Source: Macrocystis pyrifera
Taxonomy: Eukaryota; Sar; Phaeophyceae; Laminariales; Laminariaceae
Assembly (NCBI GenBank): GCA_031763025.1
Contig: JASSKH010000002.1
Span: 1,914,929 to 1,978,928 of the forward strand
Reading direction: 5' to 3'
Length of the DNA stretch: 64,000 nt
This document shows, piece after piece, positions 1 to 11,846 of the stretch; the stretch's first letter is position 1; every line of letters begins with the position of its first letter. Made by a program: the position numbers and the translations under genes. Under the pieces are notes generated by a model. That model ran no database searches, was not told where the DNA came from, and saw nothing but the letters and a program-made list of their open reading frames with translations.

Positions 1-1359
1 TCGACACGACCCCGAGACAAAAAATGGGCGTGCTGCGATGTTGCGAATGATACTGCGAGGCGCACGAACCACCACCAGCACATCGTGCGATCTCCATATC
101 GTTGATGATTGGGGAACTGATTGTACGTATGATACGCTCTGGGTACCGCTCTTTAAGGGATGCAACGGCCAATGAGAGCAGAGGAGCATTTTCGTACTAC
201 AAGTCTGTACTACGCGGTATTTTGCTCGTGTGCACACAAAGTCAAATATATTGAGCCTCGCTGCCAAAACGTTTTTTTTTTCTTCAGAACTAAATTCAAT
301 AGTTTTGTGTCAAATCCACGTGGAGTTTTTGTAAGGTAATATTTTGGACTGTCTGGAAGCTGTTGGGCCAACTACTGTAGTATTACATTATATGAAAACA
401 TGTTGTACCTTCGAGGCCGTTTCCTTTGAGATTCAGGCCGATTACCCTGCCCTCCGCGTTGGTAGTGACACCGTACCACTCCTCCATAGCCTCAGAAGAT
501 TTCCAGCCGTTTGTATCCTTCCAGCACTCTGTTTCAACTATCCCCATTCCGGAAACTGACGCTAATTCCTGCCTTTTTTTCACTTGGTTCGTAGCGTCGA
601 AAAAGACACAGAGAATCTCGCGATCACGACTGACGGAACCTGCACGATTACACACAGCAACAAGCACACACGAAACGACGAGCAGAAACAGTAAACAAAT
701 AAAATCAAGACTTCAGGGCTAGAACCGAACGGTTTTAACGCGGCACGTTTAGAGTCAAAAGCAGATACAGCCTATAATCAAGCCAAGATCACACCCCATG
801 AGGCACGCATGCGATTGGCCAACATCACATCGTCCTTGTTTGTGAGGAATTTTGATCAGGGGATACCTGTATCTGACAACTCTGTTTGGGTTTCAACCGA
901 TTATTCCTCTGATTGTTACCGGTATGGCTCAACCACTTACCCTGACCTTACCTTCTTTTTGGTTCCAATGCCGACGCCTGTAACCAAGCTAGCGTGCGTC
1001 GACCCGTTTCGTGTAAAATGTTCATCGCGGGCGAGAATTGACCCTACGAGTTGGACCGGGGATAACGTTCTGTCGGTCGCCCTCCTTGCTTGCTTTTGGA
1101 TTTTGACTCGGGGCGCGTCCGAAATATTTGTAGAAACACAGTCTCATGTTGAAAAGACATAGTGCTCGCGCTGACATAGCGTTGTTTAGAAACCACCGCG
1201 TGAGCGTCTGAGATTTTGTCGAAAAAGGAACTCATATGTCGCGGTAAATTTCCAGAGTACTTCGTTTCAGGGTAGAAGGCGACTACAAGCGTTAGATTCA
1301 ACATGGTTCTGTATAGGTTTGGTGGAATCCGGGTAGGAGTATGCTGAAGAGCTTACAGA

Positions 1360-1815
1360 CGTTCCAGGTACGGGAAGGAAAGGAAGTCTTGCAAAACTCA
1401 CACAAGTTACCGAGAGGTGCAAGCACGTTTTACCCGTACCAGTACCCAGTATTTATTAAATGGCATACCCGTACCCCGGGTACGGTACCACGGGCGTAAA
1501 GACCTAACAGAAGGTTTGGGTACGGGTATGAATATCGTACAAAACTTGAACAAATTTGGGTACGGGTAGTACAGGGAAACATACGCAATGTATGTACCTT
1601 GCACAAATTAAACTCGCGCTTACATAGGTTCCGGGGACGGGTACCGAAGTCTCACAGAACTCACAGAAGTAAAGTGTGGATATATAAATCGTACCTACTC
1701 CTGTTGTTTTATTGAAGGGCGTACCGGTACACGCACAGAACTCACCCAAGTTCCGGCACGGAATGCAACCGGGAAAACAACCTGGAAATGGTTCTGTAGG
1801 TACCCTACGGAGCAC
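1360..1815. repeat. GTACGGGTACC-rich degenerate repeat patch
   Basis: The motif GTACGGGTA and its complement recur at irregular spacing, together with short phrases such as ACAGAACTCAC. No coding frame with splice signals is visible. The rest of 1-3833 shows only short open frames and nothing else I can support. Confidence 0.35.
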
Positions 1816-3833
1816 GGCCTCGACGTTTTACTTCATACTAGCCATACGCTGTCAGTTCTTCAAATATTAAGTATGTGCGGAAGAGTTTTTGGCGGACATG
1901 CCCTTAGGAATACCGTACACATAGAACCTGGCAGGATTGAAATAGGGTCTCCAGGGCGTGGTGCGCGCAGCGCTTCACGAGCCTGAACCGAGTTGAGCAC
2001 CCCAGGGGGGTCAGCGAAGGCCCTCCGGAGGATCGCCGGATGCAAATGGTTTAGACGGGCGTTAATATAGGGCAATATTTCTCGAAATGCGCGTCTTGGT
2101 AGGTCTGCTTACCCTATATATAGCAGTCGTGAGTCAGACTGCCTCACAATGCCAAGCAAAGACGCCATGCTGTTCCCAACGACAGCATCTCGACGTGCTG
2201 CCGTTTAGGTATTCCTGTGTTTCTGTGACCTCAGAAATGCTACGGGTTTGGGGTAGCCGTGTATTCACCAGGCACTTTCATCACAGGGATTCCCATACAA
2301 GCGATTTTATTGTCATTACATCATCAATTGAACATTAAAACCATTTTTCCTCTCTATCTGCCAGTCTTCGAAGGTCTGCGGTTGATCGACACTAAAAACC
2401 ACCACAACAAAAACGGGCTACGTATGCCACCGCCGTCTTCCGCTGTCCGTGACGGTAAGTATGATAAAAATATATGCGACATTAGAGTACCTATTGCATG
2501 TGGCATTCGTGGCGGACGCAATTTGGGGCGTTTTGCTTGAACCAAGAGGGTGAAGAGATTGAAGAGACTACTGTATAGTGAAAGGTGGTCGGGGAATATC
2601 TTCCCGTCCAAAGTTGTTTCGGCCGTTCACTGTTTTCCGTCGGCTTTTGCAAATGAAAATCGCAGTACGGCTGTGTCACACCGCTTCAAAAAAAAGATTT
2701 TTGACGAAATGGCCGACATCAGCTCACAGCTAATTCGTACCATGCCCAGTCCAGTATAAATATTTTCGACAATACTTTCGCAGAGTTTTTCATCACGTTG
2801 AGCGAACAGAATTGCCTGTGAAAAACAAATTGCGACGTTGCGTTACGGTATATCAGACGTATTGAAGAGGGTTGAAGTATATTCAGTGTACCGCAAGAGG
2901 GACACGATACATCATAATATATTTTTTAGTTTAGGGTTCGTTTAAGGTTTGGGAAAATACACCTAGAATCTAGAGTCACGAGGGGAAATGTCTTCTTATT
3001 TCGGTATGGTACAGTTGCTAGCGCCTGACTCATGGCGTTGCGCTCATCGGGTGGATGCTTGGTTCAGATTATCAATAGGAGATAACAAGAAGTGTACAGA
3101 GAATTGGGTTCTGACAAGAAAGCGGTGGTTGGTGTGAGTGATTTCAATTGCGGTAGTACGCCACCGTCTCACTCACATTAAGGGGTGAGGCCCGTGGCTC
3201 TTAAGGTTTTGCAAGAAATGATGCTGCTGCACCCTAGCACGGAATGCAGTTGTCCGTTTTCCACATACGCAGACGGGAATAGATGGGAGAGAGTTGACTC
3301 GATTCCAGGACACAGTGCCAATGAGAAAGTTGATTGGAAAGACAAGAGTTAGTACCAGGAGACCATCTCTTGTATTTGGAAGCAGGAGCACCGAGACTTG
3401 GAGAAGGAGGGGTTTCCACAATGGCAACTCGACGTCAGGGGAGGCGGAAGAGCGATGCCTTTAATGTGTACGTGAGAGCGACTAGAAGGGAGAAGGATTT
3501 CATTTTTGGAAGTATTCGCTTTTAAAGAAGTGGCCCGAGGAATTTACCTAGGGCAGAAGACTAGACAGGGAGGGTGTAGAGTAAGAAAAAGGTATTCATG
3601 CATGGTTTGGGGGTGACATGGGAGGTAGAGAATGGCTTGGTAGAGACTGATTGAAGGGGGGGGTTAATTTTGAAGTAGGTCATACAGTAGAAGTTATCAG
3701 TATTTATCGGTGTGTGTTGTATATATGCCAGGTTAAGTGTGAATAAGGTCCAGTACTTCTTTAGTGGACACTAGCACCGTCATCAAGTTCAAGCGCGTAG
3801 GCGTTTCGGCAACTTATACATTATGACTTGTGA

Positions 3834-5215
3834 TAAGGCGCGCGAGGTGCGCAGCGCGAACCTTTTTTTCGTGGTTTTCCAAGGAACAAAAAGGCTCATC
3901 ATAACGGCTTGGATACGAGGGCAGGGTGCCTTGCTTCGAGTTTATCTGTATGTGTGTGTGATTCAACATTTTTTTGGGCCACGTTTGACCACCGCGCTCC
4001 ACGCACACGGCACCAATTCCAGTCCCGACGGTCTCTGTGCGCGCGCACACACACACAAACGAAACATTTTCGTGCTGGTGCGGTAGTCAGTCGTTCACAG
4101 TTGGTCGAGCGTGGTGCGGCAACGTGTGTAGGCACATGTTTGTGCTGGGCCATGTTGAAAAAACACAGAACCAACAACAATAGAATATTATGACGGTTTT
4201 GGTTTTATGAGTTCGACCTAACGAAACCCAGCTCTACGAGTACTCGTAGGCAGACCGTGCCTGTCCACAGCAACGAGCGTTCGGGCCATGTCCTCGAGAT
4301 ATGCTGCAGGTAGTATTGTCAAGCCCACCCTCTTACTGATGAGGGGACGGATAAGCAGGAGAAGATCTGCTGTAGTTGTTGTACAGCAGTAGTAATGGTG
4401 GCACTGCCAGAAGCTCTGTTGGACACACGTCAGGTTGTTGATTTTTCGTCTTCAAACTATGAGTGCGGAACCAGGAAACACATGTACGAAGGGTTCACAC
4501 ACGATCTGAGCATACAGCGACGCTGACCCTGGACTCGTGTGTCCTACTGTTACTGCTGCTGCTGTTTTTTTGCTGCTGGAGAAGCTCCGCTGTAGATGTC
4601 GTACATCATCAGTAGTAGCGGTGGCACCTGCTACCTGCTACGAGAAGTTCTCTCTCTTTGGACAGAGCATGTCGGGTGTAGATTTTTCGTCTTCAAAATA
4701 TTATGCCGAATTTCGAGTTCGGAACCAACACAGGACAAAATCGAGTACGTGTACAAAGGGTTCAAGGGTTAGGTTGACAAGCCGAGCGTACAGCGACGCT
4801 GACCTTGGCCTCGTGCGTCTTACTGGTACTGCTGCTGCTGTTTTGTTGCTGGAGAAATATTGCTGCAGCTGCAGACGTCGTAAATCAGTACATGCAAGTA
4901 GTGGTGGCACCTATTAATAGTACGAGAAATAATCTTTTTCTGTTCGACAAAACATTTCATATGCAGAATTTCGTCTTCAAATTATGCTCAATTTCAACCA
5001 GAAAACACTGCTGTTGGAAAAAACATGTCACGTGTGTGTGTCGTTGTTCTTTTTCTACCCGTCGACATCCAGCATAGCCAGTGTCCGTGCCGATTCTTGA
5101 ATCCCTGAGAGGTACAATACGAATACAAGTTCTGTGGTCACAGCAGTGCGGATTTCTCGTCTTCAAATTTTCATGCCGGATTTCGAGGTGGAAACCAGGA
5201 TACACACGAATAGCA
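3834..5215 (+). repeat. Long dispersed repeat, left copy (family L)
   Basis: This stretch aligns by eye, in order and in the same orientation, with 62486-64000. Shared landmarks are a GCGCGCGA/GCGCGC start, a lysine-like A/T tract, a TGTGTGTG run before GATTCAACATTT, CGACGCTGACCCTGG followed by a CTGCTG run, and TTTTTCGTCTTCAAA-type segments. Internally it is built from two or three degenerate units, each starting near AAGGGTTCAAGGGTTAG and ending in CTG triplets. Its right part (from about 5057) also carries the family Z module. Open frames inside differ between the copies, so I treat it as noncoding. No terminal repeats or target duplication could be fixed. Confidence 0.8.
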
Positions 5216-5401
5216 CTACGAATTTGGGAGTTGATCAGCCTTGATGTAGCATGTTCATGGTGGGTCAACACCCCCGGTGGAGTCTGCAGTGATTCTTGGC
5301 CGCTTCGGTGATGACGGTCGAGACGTGTTTGTATTCTATGAAACGGCGTATTCACTGTCAAACGAAAATGAGTTCGGAACAACCTGAAACAGCGCATCGC
5401 G

Positions 5402-5698
5402 TCATACAACGCCCAGCCGACAAACAGCGACGAGCGTAGACGAGAGCGAAGGTTTGCGGTGTCGCGTGCGCGCTACCACCACCTTGTTTTTCTTTTTGGT
5501 GGCGCAAGATGGGACGCTATCACTCTCAGGGTGTCTTGGGTGGGCAGAGGGAGCCCTCAAGCGCCACGTGCGGAACAGCAAAACGGTGATGCAGCTATCA
5601 AGGTCTCGAGCGTATCCTCTGACTTTTTGCTCGTTTGCTCGGCTTTCGTGATGGTTAGGCGATCGAGCAGGCCGAATAATAGGGTTTGCCGCCGCCAT
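5402..5698 (-). CDS. Small ORF of unknown status, possible first exon
   Basis: The frame opens with ATG in a purine-rich context (ATCATGGCGG) and runs 98 codons to a stop. The first 35 residues (MAAANPII...) are mixed; the rest is rich in Arg, Ser and Lys (a KKKNK patch) and looks less protein-like. A GC-rich stretch lies upstream on the minus strand. No domain is recognised. It may be a first exon with a donor inside the frame, or a chance frame next to the family L repeat. Low confidence. Confidence 0.2.
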   Translation of the reverse strand: MAAANPIIRPARSPNHHESRANEQKVRGYARDLDSCITVLLFRTWRLRAPSAHPRHPESDSVPSCATKKKNKVVVARTRHRKPSLSSTLVAVCRLGVV

Positions 5699-5979
5699 GA
5701 TGTTGTTTGAGGCGCCACCGCCGAGGTACGATGTGCTATGGTCTGTGGGCGTGGTCGCGGCTATTGCTCAGGTCGTCTGTCTTTGAGGTTCTCGCTTTAT
5801 CGCTTTTTTTTCCGAAATCAAATAAAAATAGGGTTGGGGAACTTGACAATCGATTATAAAATAACAACATTTAGCGTTCCCCGTATAGGTGGGCTCTAGT
5901 AGTAATTATGAATGTGGAGCTTTTTGCAAAACATATTTGAGGGAGGGAAAGGGCGGGGAGTTGGAAGTTGAGGTGGGCA

Positions 5980-7020
5980 CCTAGGGGAAAACAAAAAACC
6001 GGAAACCGGATAACTAGGCGTTTTTCTGAAAACAAAAACCGGATAAAACCGGGTTTTTTTACCCGGTTTAAAACCGGTTTAAACTGGATGTTAAAGTGAA
6101 ACCCCTCCATATCATTAAACGAAATGACAGTTGTGCGTCCAATACGTGCTGTTAATGTGGATTCCGAGCTACTGGTGGCGTGCGGCCATAAACTCAGGTG
6201 GTATGGCACTCAATGCCATAACAGCACGCCATGGCACGGGGTACGGGGTGAAGTGATTTTGATGGAATACAATAAGACCTTGCCTATCTATGTATGTATT
6301 GAAGTATACAGCAGTGGTAGCACAGTAGTACCGTATACCTGATAAATATAAGGTGTTCGTGGTATATAATAGTGATACCCTTATTGGCAGGGTTTTACAC
6401 AACAAGTCGGCATGGACCGTGGTCACGTATCACAGGAGGCAAAAAAGAGAACAGGAAATTAGACGGGGCTCGCAATGATATGCGTTCATTTCAATTCGAT
6501 GGAATGGGGGTCGTTGTACCTAAAGAAATCAAGCTTTTGTCGTCTCCTAAAGAAAGCAAAGTGTCAATTACGTCACTTTCACACACAACACACAGCACAC
6601 ACATTCACACATACATATATATGCCCCCTTGTATATGCATATTTATACACATTATATAATACCCTGGTATACTGGTACCTTGTATACGAGTCTACGTTTC
6701 CTTCACATACACGTAAGCTTCCCATTATCATTAATATAAATACGAGTACGTATTGAAACAAACGTATTGAAACAAAACTGTCAGCCGAGCTTTCATTGAT
6801 GTGAACACCTATACCTAGCAGGGTACATAGTATGCAACATGCTCTACTCATCCTCGTCCCGCAGATGCTGCTCTACAGGTATCTATTAATAGTAAAGAAC
6901 TGGCAATGGAATGGTTTGTCCAACATCAATAAATAATGCGTCCGGTTCTGCTGGTTTTAAACCGCTTTTATAGTTTTTTCCTGTTTTTTTTTCGGTTTTA
7001 TCCGGTTTCGGCAAAAATTA
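5980..7020. mobile_element. Putative fold-back element with AACCGG-rich inverted arms
   Basis: The left arm (about 5980-6090) and the reverse complement of the right arm (about 6944-7020) share the order AAACCGGATAAAACCG, a T or A run, then GGTTTAAAACC. The left arm is itself palindromic around ACCGGGTTTTTTTACCCGGT. The 0.85 kb between the arms has only short frames and no transposase motif. The arms suggest a nonautonomous fold-back DNA element. I could not define target duplications. Confidence 0.4.
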
Positions 7021-7046
7021 CCGCTGTTATATTTTTCCAAAACCGA

Positions 7047-7156
7047 CTATTACAGGGGGCCATAGTAAATAGGACCGAATATTGTTGGTAAAAATATGGA
7101 AATGTATGGGTGTTTGTGTGTACCTTAGGTCTTATTAACTATGGTCCCCCGTAATA
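7047..7156 (-). mobile_element. MITE family M, copy 1
   Basis: About 110 bp bounded by near-perfect inverted repeats of the type CTATTACGGGGGACCATAGT ... ACTATGGTCCCCCGTAATAG. The asymmetric internal phrase (GTGTGTACC on this copy) shows the element is inverted relative to the other copies in the window. No coding capacity; it needs a transposase supplied elsewhere. Confidence 0.75.
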
Positions 7157-7159
7157 TTA

Positions 7160-8214
7160 GTACAAGCCTGCTGTGTTCCCGAAAACCGTCTTTTTTTTCA
7201 AAGGTACCCACCTCTATCAGTAGTTAGAAGGCACCTGGGCCAGCGGTGGGTGCGTCTATGCGTCTGATTCTTCTGACTTTCGACGAGAAGAAGAAAACAA
7301 GAAAAATAAACTCACCGCGCCCTGGAGTGGCATCCCTATCCGCCATGTTGCCGCCGGTGGTCTGTTTCTTGTCCTGCCCACAGACAGCAGAAGAAGAATG
7401 ATTTACACGGAAGCTGCAGCAGTCCAGTTATTATAGTAGTAGTAGAACAAAGCTTGAAGCGGATAGATGCGAGGGACAAATCCGGCCGCTGCAAGTAAGT
7501 CTTCTTTTAGAGCAGGCGTGGCGGTAGAGAAGCAGGAGCAGTAGAAATTCGGAAACGGGATAGCTGGCTGTGACTCGGTCGGTACTCCACCCTGTCTGTC
7601 GTGTTTCGGATGACTACTAGGTGAATCGCCGCTCGGTCAGGCCGGGAGCTTCGTAGTTTGATTTTTTCCGGCGTGCCTAAGAAAAGAAGTGTGTCAGGAG
7701 AGTGGCAATTTGAACAAAGTGGGCGGCCTGGTGTCTTTTCGTCATCCGCACAAAGAACATATTTTTCTTATAGACTTGGAAGGCTTCCTGTTAGGGGTGT
7801 TTTTATGCTCAAAAAGCCACTCTCTGGTTGGTAGTTTTCTTGATTACGACGCATTCTTATTGTCAATACTAGAGCCTGGTATCAGTATAGGGCTACCCTG
7901 TATATACCCCCTATACGATATGATATTTCCATCGTACGTAGTCATGTTGTTTTTCGCCGGAACGTGCGATGTACGCACTCTCTCTCATGGTCTTGCCTGA
8001 TCGCCCATAAGGTTCTTGTCGCAAATATAAGGATCGCTTGGTATCCATTTCAATGTTTAAACGGTCATTATGTGGACGCCCAGAGTTGTATTTTATGGTC
8101 AAGTACCAAGGCATCCTGATTGGGTGCTCCCATAGGGCTCCCATAAGGTTTGGCCAATCAGCAACACTATACGCGCGGCGAGATCAATATGCGCGGCGTG
8201 ATTAGGCCGGGATG
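7160..8214. other. No supported feature
   Basis: Only short open frames, none with a recognisable domain or convincing splice signals. The longest (plus strand, about 7689-8000) is hydrophobic and unremarkable. Confidence 0.4.
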
Positions 8215-8442
8215 CTGCATCCCGCCGCCATCCTCTGCCTTGTGAGCCTGAAACAAGGCGCAAGTACGATACAAACTCAGACGGTTGCAGCAACTCAAAG
8301 GCGAAGAGGCGCTTGGCAAGCTGCTCGTGGTTGAGGTACTTCTTCGCAATGTGGGCATTCAGCTGGTGGTGCTGGTGGGGATACAAAACTTCGGCGTGGC
8401 GGGATGAAAACCTATAGTCACCAGGGAGCGCTTCCAGACTCC
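8215..8442 (-). CDS. Exon-like fragment, unknown protein
   Basis: On the minus strand a good acceptor (CCTTCTTGCAG at about 8443) opens a frame that reads SLEALPGDYRFSSRHAEV and then a helical, His- and Leu-rich stretch containing NHEQLAKRLFAFELLQPSEF. Composition is protein-like and unlike the flanking repeats. The 3' limit is unclear: the frame can read through, or a 45-nt segment ending TTGTTTCAG could be a very short intron. No neighbouring exon was found, so this may be a pseudogene piece or one exon of a larger gene. Function not recognised. Confidence 0.35.
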
Positions 8443-11400
8443 CTGCAAGAAGGCCTGCACGGCAGAGGGGGGGGCTTCTATGCAGCTGGTGCGCGTGTAT
8501 GTTTTCGTGTTGTGTCAAATGCTGCTTGTGTGCTCCCTGGCGACGCGAGTAATCTACCACCTACGAGTGTCGCCTGCTGGTACAGCAGTTTTAGACCTGT
8601 GGTACCTCAAAGCATACTGCACCACCACGACAAAACTACAGCTGTACCGTTCGTACTGCTGTAACATGTTGTACATGGTACTCGTACCTACCTGGTGTCC
8701 GAGTACCACAGGAGTCCCCCCAGCAGATCTCTAAGACTGTCTGCCGGACGGGCTTCACAAGGGCATCTGTGCTCGTACCGTCTACCACAACAGCAGCAGT
8801 TGCCTGAATTTTTCGCGCCTCCCGTACTGTCTTCACGTATATATACTTGTACCAGTGTGCGCAGGAGAGGTACGCACTGCTGTTATACCAGGTACTGACT
8901 GCTGTATGTAAGATAATGTTGCCTACGAGGGAGGCACCTGTTTGGCGCGTCACAACTTGTACGGCTGCCGTGTGCCGGTCGCAACCTGCGTAGCAATCCC
9001 TCTAGTAGATGGTTATCGCCTGCACCCCACGGGCTCTCTCTACACTTTACCTACTATTACACAAGGCAGCAACCGTGGTCTGAAGTATTTTTTCATGATT
9101 GAGAGATGCGTTTTTATTAAGAAAGCGCAGAGGAATTCGAGGCAGTGGAGTAGGCCCTCCGCCACAAGGTCAGGAGCCAAGACCATTTAGACATGAAAAA
9201 CGAGTGGGAGTGGCATCGCTTCCTTCATACTCACCGAAGGTTAGGTTCATCGGTATACGTGAAATTCACATCGGGTGCGAGACTTGATCCCATTTAAGTT
9301 CGTCGAGTGCCGTGTTGCCGGGTGAATATACCGCCGCAACGCGGCAAGGATTTTGACTGGGTTTTCCCTCAAGTAAATTTTCACTGTTCAGCACAACATA
9401 AGACGTTGTCACTGCTGTTTTGTCCTATCCTTGTTCGTTGCCACCTCTATCAGGATGACCATGTCATCATGAGCATGGTGAGATCTTCTTCTGAGCTATA
9501 ATAGCATTGGCGGTCCATTTGGTGGGTTAATCTGCTCAAAGACCCAGCAATCTTTGCTGAGGGAAGAAGCGAGGAAGGCTGCACGCCAAGGCTGACTGAC
9601 AGACTGACTGATTCCGATGGCCTGCCAATATAATATCCAGGCAAGGGAGCATTCTGCGGCTGGCTTTCTAATGTATCAGCGTGCTTGCGGCAAAAACGGT
9701 GCAGAAGCGTGTATATGCATCTGCTCACATGCAGGGAGGTTCTATGACTAACTGTTGATCACCACGATCTTGATAATGCTGTCGTAGGGGTTGGGGGGCG
9801 TGTACTATTAATAGATATAAAGAAGGTTCGTGGTCGTACGAACAGAGACCCTCGCATCCCTATCATACAGGGACGGGGCATAACTTTCAAGGGGGAGGTA
9901 TGAGCAGCTGGTACACGGGGCCATGCAGGAATAGTTTGATTGAGTGGTGGATACGGTGCCACTGACTCAATCACTGTTTTTGTTCCGACATTGAAACGCG
10001 ATATTTGCTATGGCCTTCATAGGTTGTACTCGCCCGTATGAAATAATCGTCTTCGTCCTGTTGGGCAACGCGAAGTATCCAAACTGGATTTCCACAAAAT
10101 ACTTACTGTGACGTTGGGGCCTACCGACCAAGCGCTGTACACTATATTAATCCATCATTGAAGTGTACGGTATCGTCGCGGAAATGGAAGCGGAAAAATA
10201 TTGCGGTTGTCTCGATTTTGAGCAACAAGGCCGGCCACTGTTATAACATCGAACAAAACCTATCCTTTTTTTTTAGTTCTGGGTGCTCGAGCGAGGCCCT
10301 ATACCGTTCTGGTAATGTATTTACTGCTTTTGGGCTAGCATGACACGTGCTACCCACATCCCGCGCCCCACGGGTGGTGACGCAGGCATCAGCAGGGAAG
10401 CGCTTAGGCCCGTTCGACAAAAATATGAACCCATCAGGACAACCTGCAGGCTCCCGTGGATACTGGAGACCCTACAGGCGGCACGTGTGGCGGAGTGAAT
10501 GGACGACGTCCTTCAGTTTGAACAAATAGTATGCAGAACATCAAGCTGTTCGAGATTAGGGGGCACCAGAGTATTGCCGTGCAGTCACCAATGGCATCGG
10601 TATTTTCACACGTTTGCCCTTACGTCGTATCAACTGGGTGTTATATGACAGTGGGGGCATAAAAATAACACCATAATCAGTTGTTTGGATCACAAGGTGG
10701 GAGGGCACATTAACTGCTGTGTACCAGACGAGCGTCGCCTCGACTTAAAACAGTCGACGGAGAAAAACGCCATTCGTATATTCAGTCGGCGGTGCGAGTC
10801 GGACACGCCTGAGACGAAGTACATGAGGCGGGCTTCAATTTTGGCCGGTCGCACAAGCAATAGTAGTGTGTGTCAAGTGCAGGCAGTTTGGAGAGTACTA
10901 CTCAGATCAAACTAAATGATGTACGGCTCGTGCAGCGTATACATTGCCTCCATATGGGTTTCACGTAGATATCATAGGTTTTAGCCGAAATTATGACCCC
11001 TTTGAGATCAACACGATGATGGTATTTTCTCGTGTTGCGCATTCTGCCAATCGACGTTTCCACGTCCCTTGGTTGTTTCGCACGAATTGTATGTATACTC
11101 TCCATGCAACCACACCCGACACTTTCGATCGGTGCACAGCGTCCAAACGCGAGGTGCGTTGGAGCTATATGGGAATAGCATTGTTTTGTTTGTATGCTTC
11201 GGGAGGCTGTGGGAGCAGTGATTAACCAAGACTGCTTCTGCGCGGTTCAACCAACTAGGATTCACGACTGCTACTGTCGAGGGGCAAACCACTAACAATG
11301 TCAAAACACGATACCACATTATGGGACAAAGAATTTACTCGATATTGCCAATATGTACCACGTACAAGAGAAGATGCGATTGGTACATCTTTGTGTTTTC

Positions 11401-11567
11401 AGCTTACATAGCCTTCCACCTGCACGTACTCGTTTATACTTCTTCATTTCGATGGGTCGGGAAAGCTGCTCACCCACGGTGAGTGCTCGTGATGTTGTCT
11501 TATCAAACATCGACCAATTCAAAATTCCATGAAGAAAGGGAAGAAGACGTATCTATACAAGCAGATC
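8443..11567. other. No supported gene; one dispersed-repeat copy inside
   Basis: The stretch has no frame with a recognisable domain. About 9785-9900 contains the reverse complement of the GGGATGCGAGGGTCT/CGTACGAC family that recurs at about 31.24, 32.58, 39.95 and 40.79 kb. Confidence 0.4.
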
Positions 11568-11833
11568 TGTTGATTGATCTCTAAAGGTATAGGCGCAGCT
11601 GGCACGGGAACGCGTGGTTGACTCCAGACAGTAACACGGAACTCCTCTTATATTATATCCGAGCTGTCGAGTTGACACGCCTCACATGCAGTATAGGGTT
11701 GCACCTGACGAGAGGCATTGGTGGGCACACATTACCCCGATATTCCAATACCCTACTGCCGGGATCACTTCCAGCATGGAACTCCCCAGTCTACCATGGA
11801 TCTTATATGTCGTGTTTCTGAGTACAATCAACA
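11568..11833 (-). repeat. 3' LTR of the pol-less element
   Basis: 266 bp, TGTTGATTG...CAATCAACA, preceded by AGATC. It matches 15403-15668 over its whole length apart from about 10 substitutions and no visible indels. Confidence 0.9.
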
Positions 11834-11846
11834 TCCCCCCTACTAA
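11834..11846 (-). promoter_or_regulatory. Polypurine tract of the pol-less element
   Basis: On the minus strand GTAGGGGGGA sits immediately upstream of the 3' LTR, the usual site for priming plus-strand DNA synthesis. It fixes the element's orientation. Confidence 0.65.

Noticed and set aside
4957-5409. 150-codon minus frame in family L
   Set aside because: The right copy of the repeat breaks this frame, so it is not conserved.
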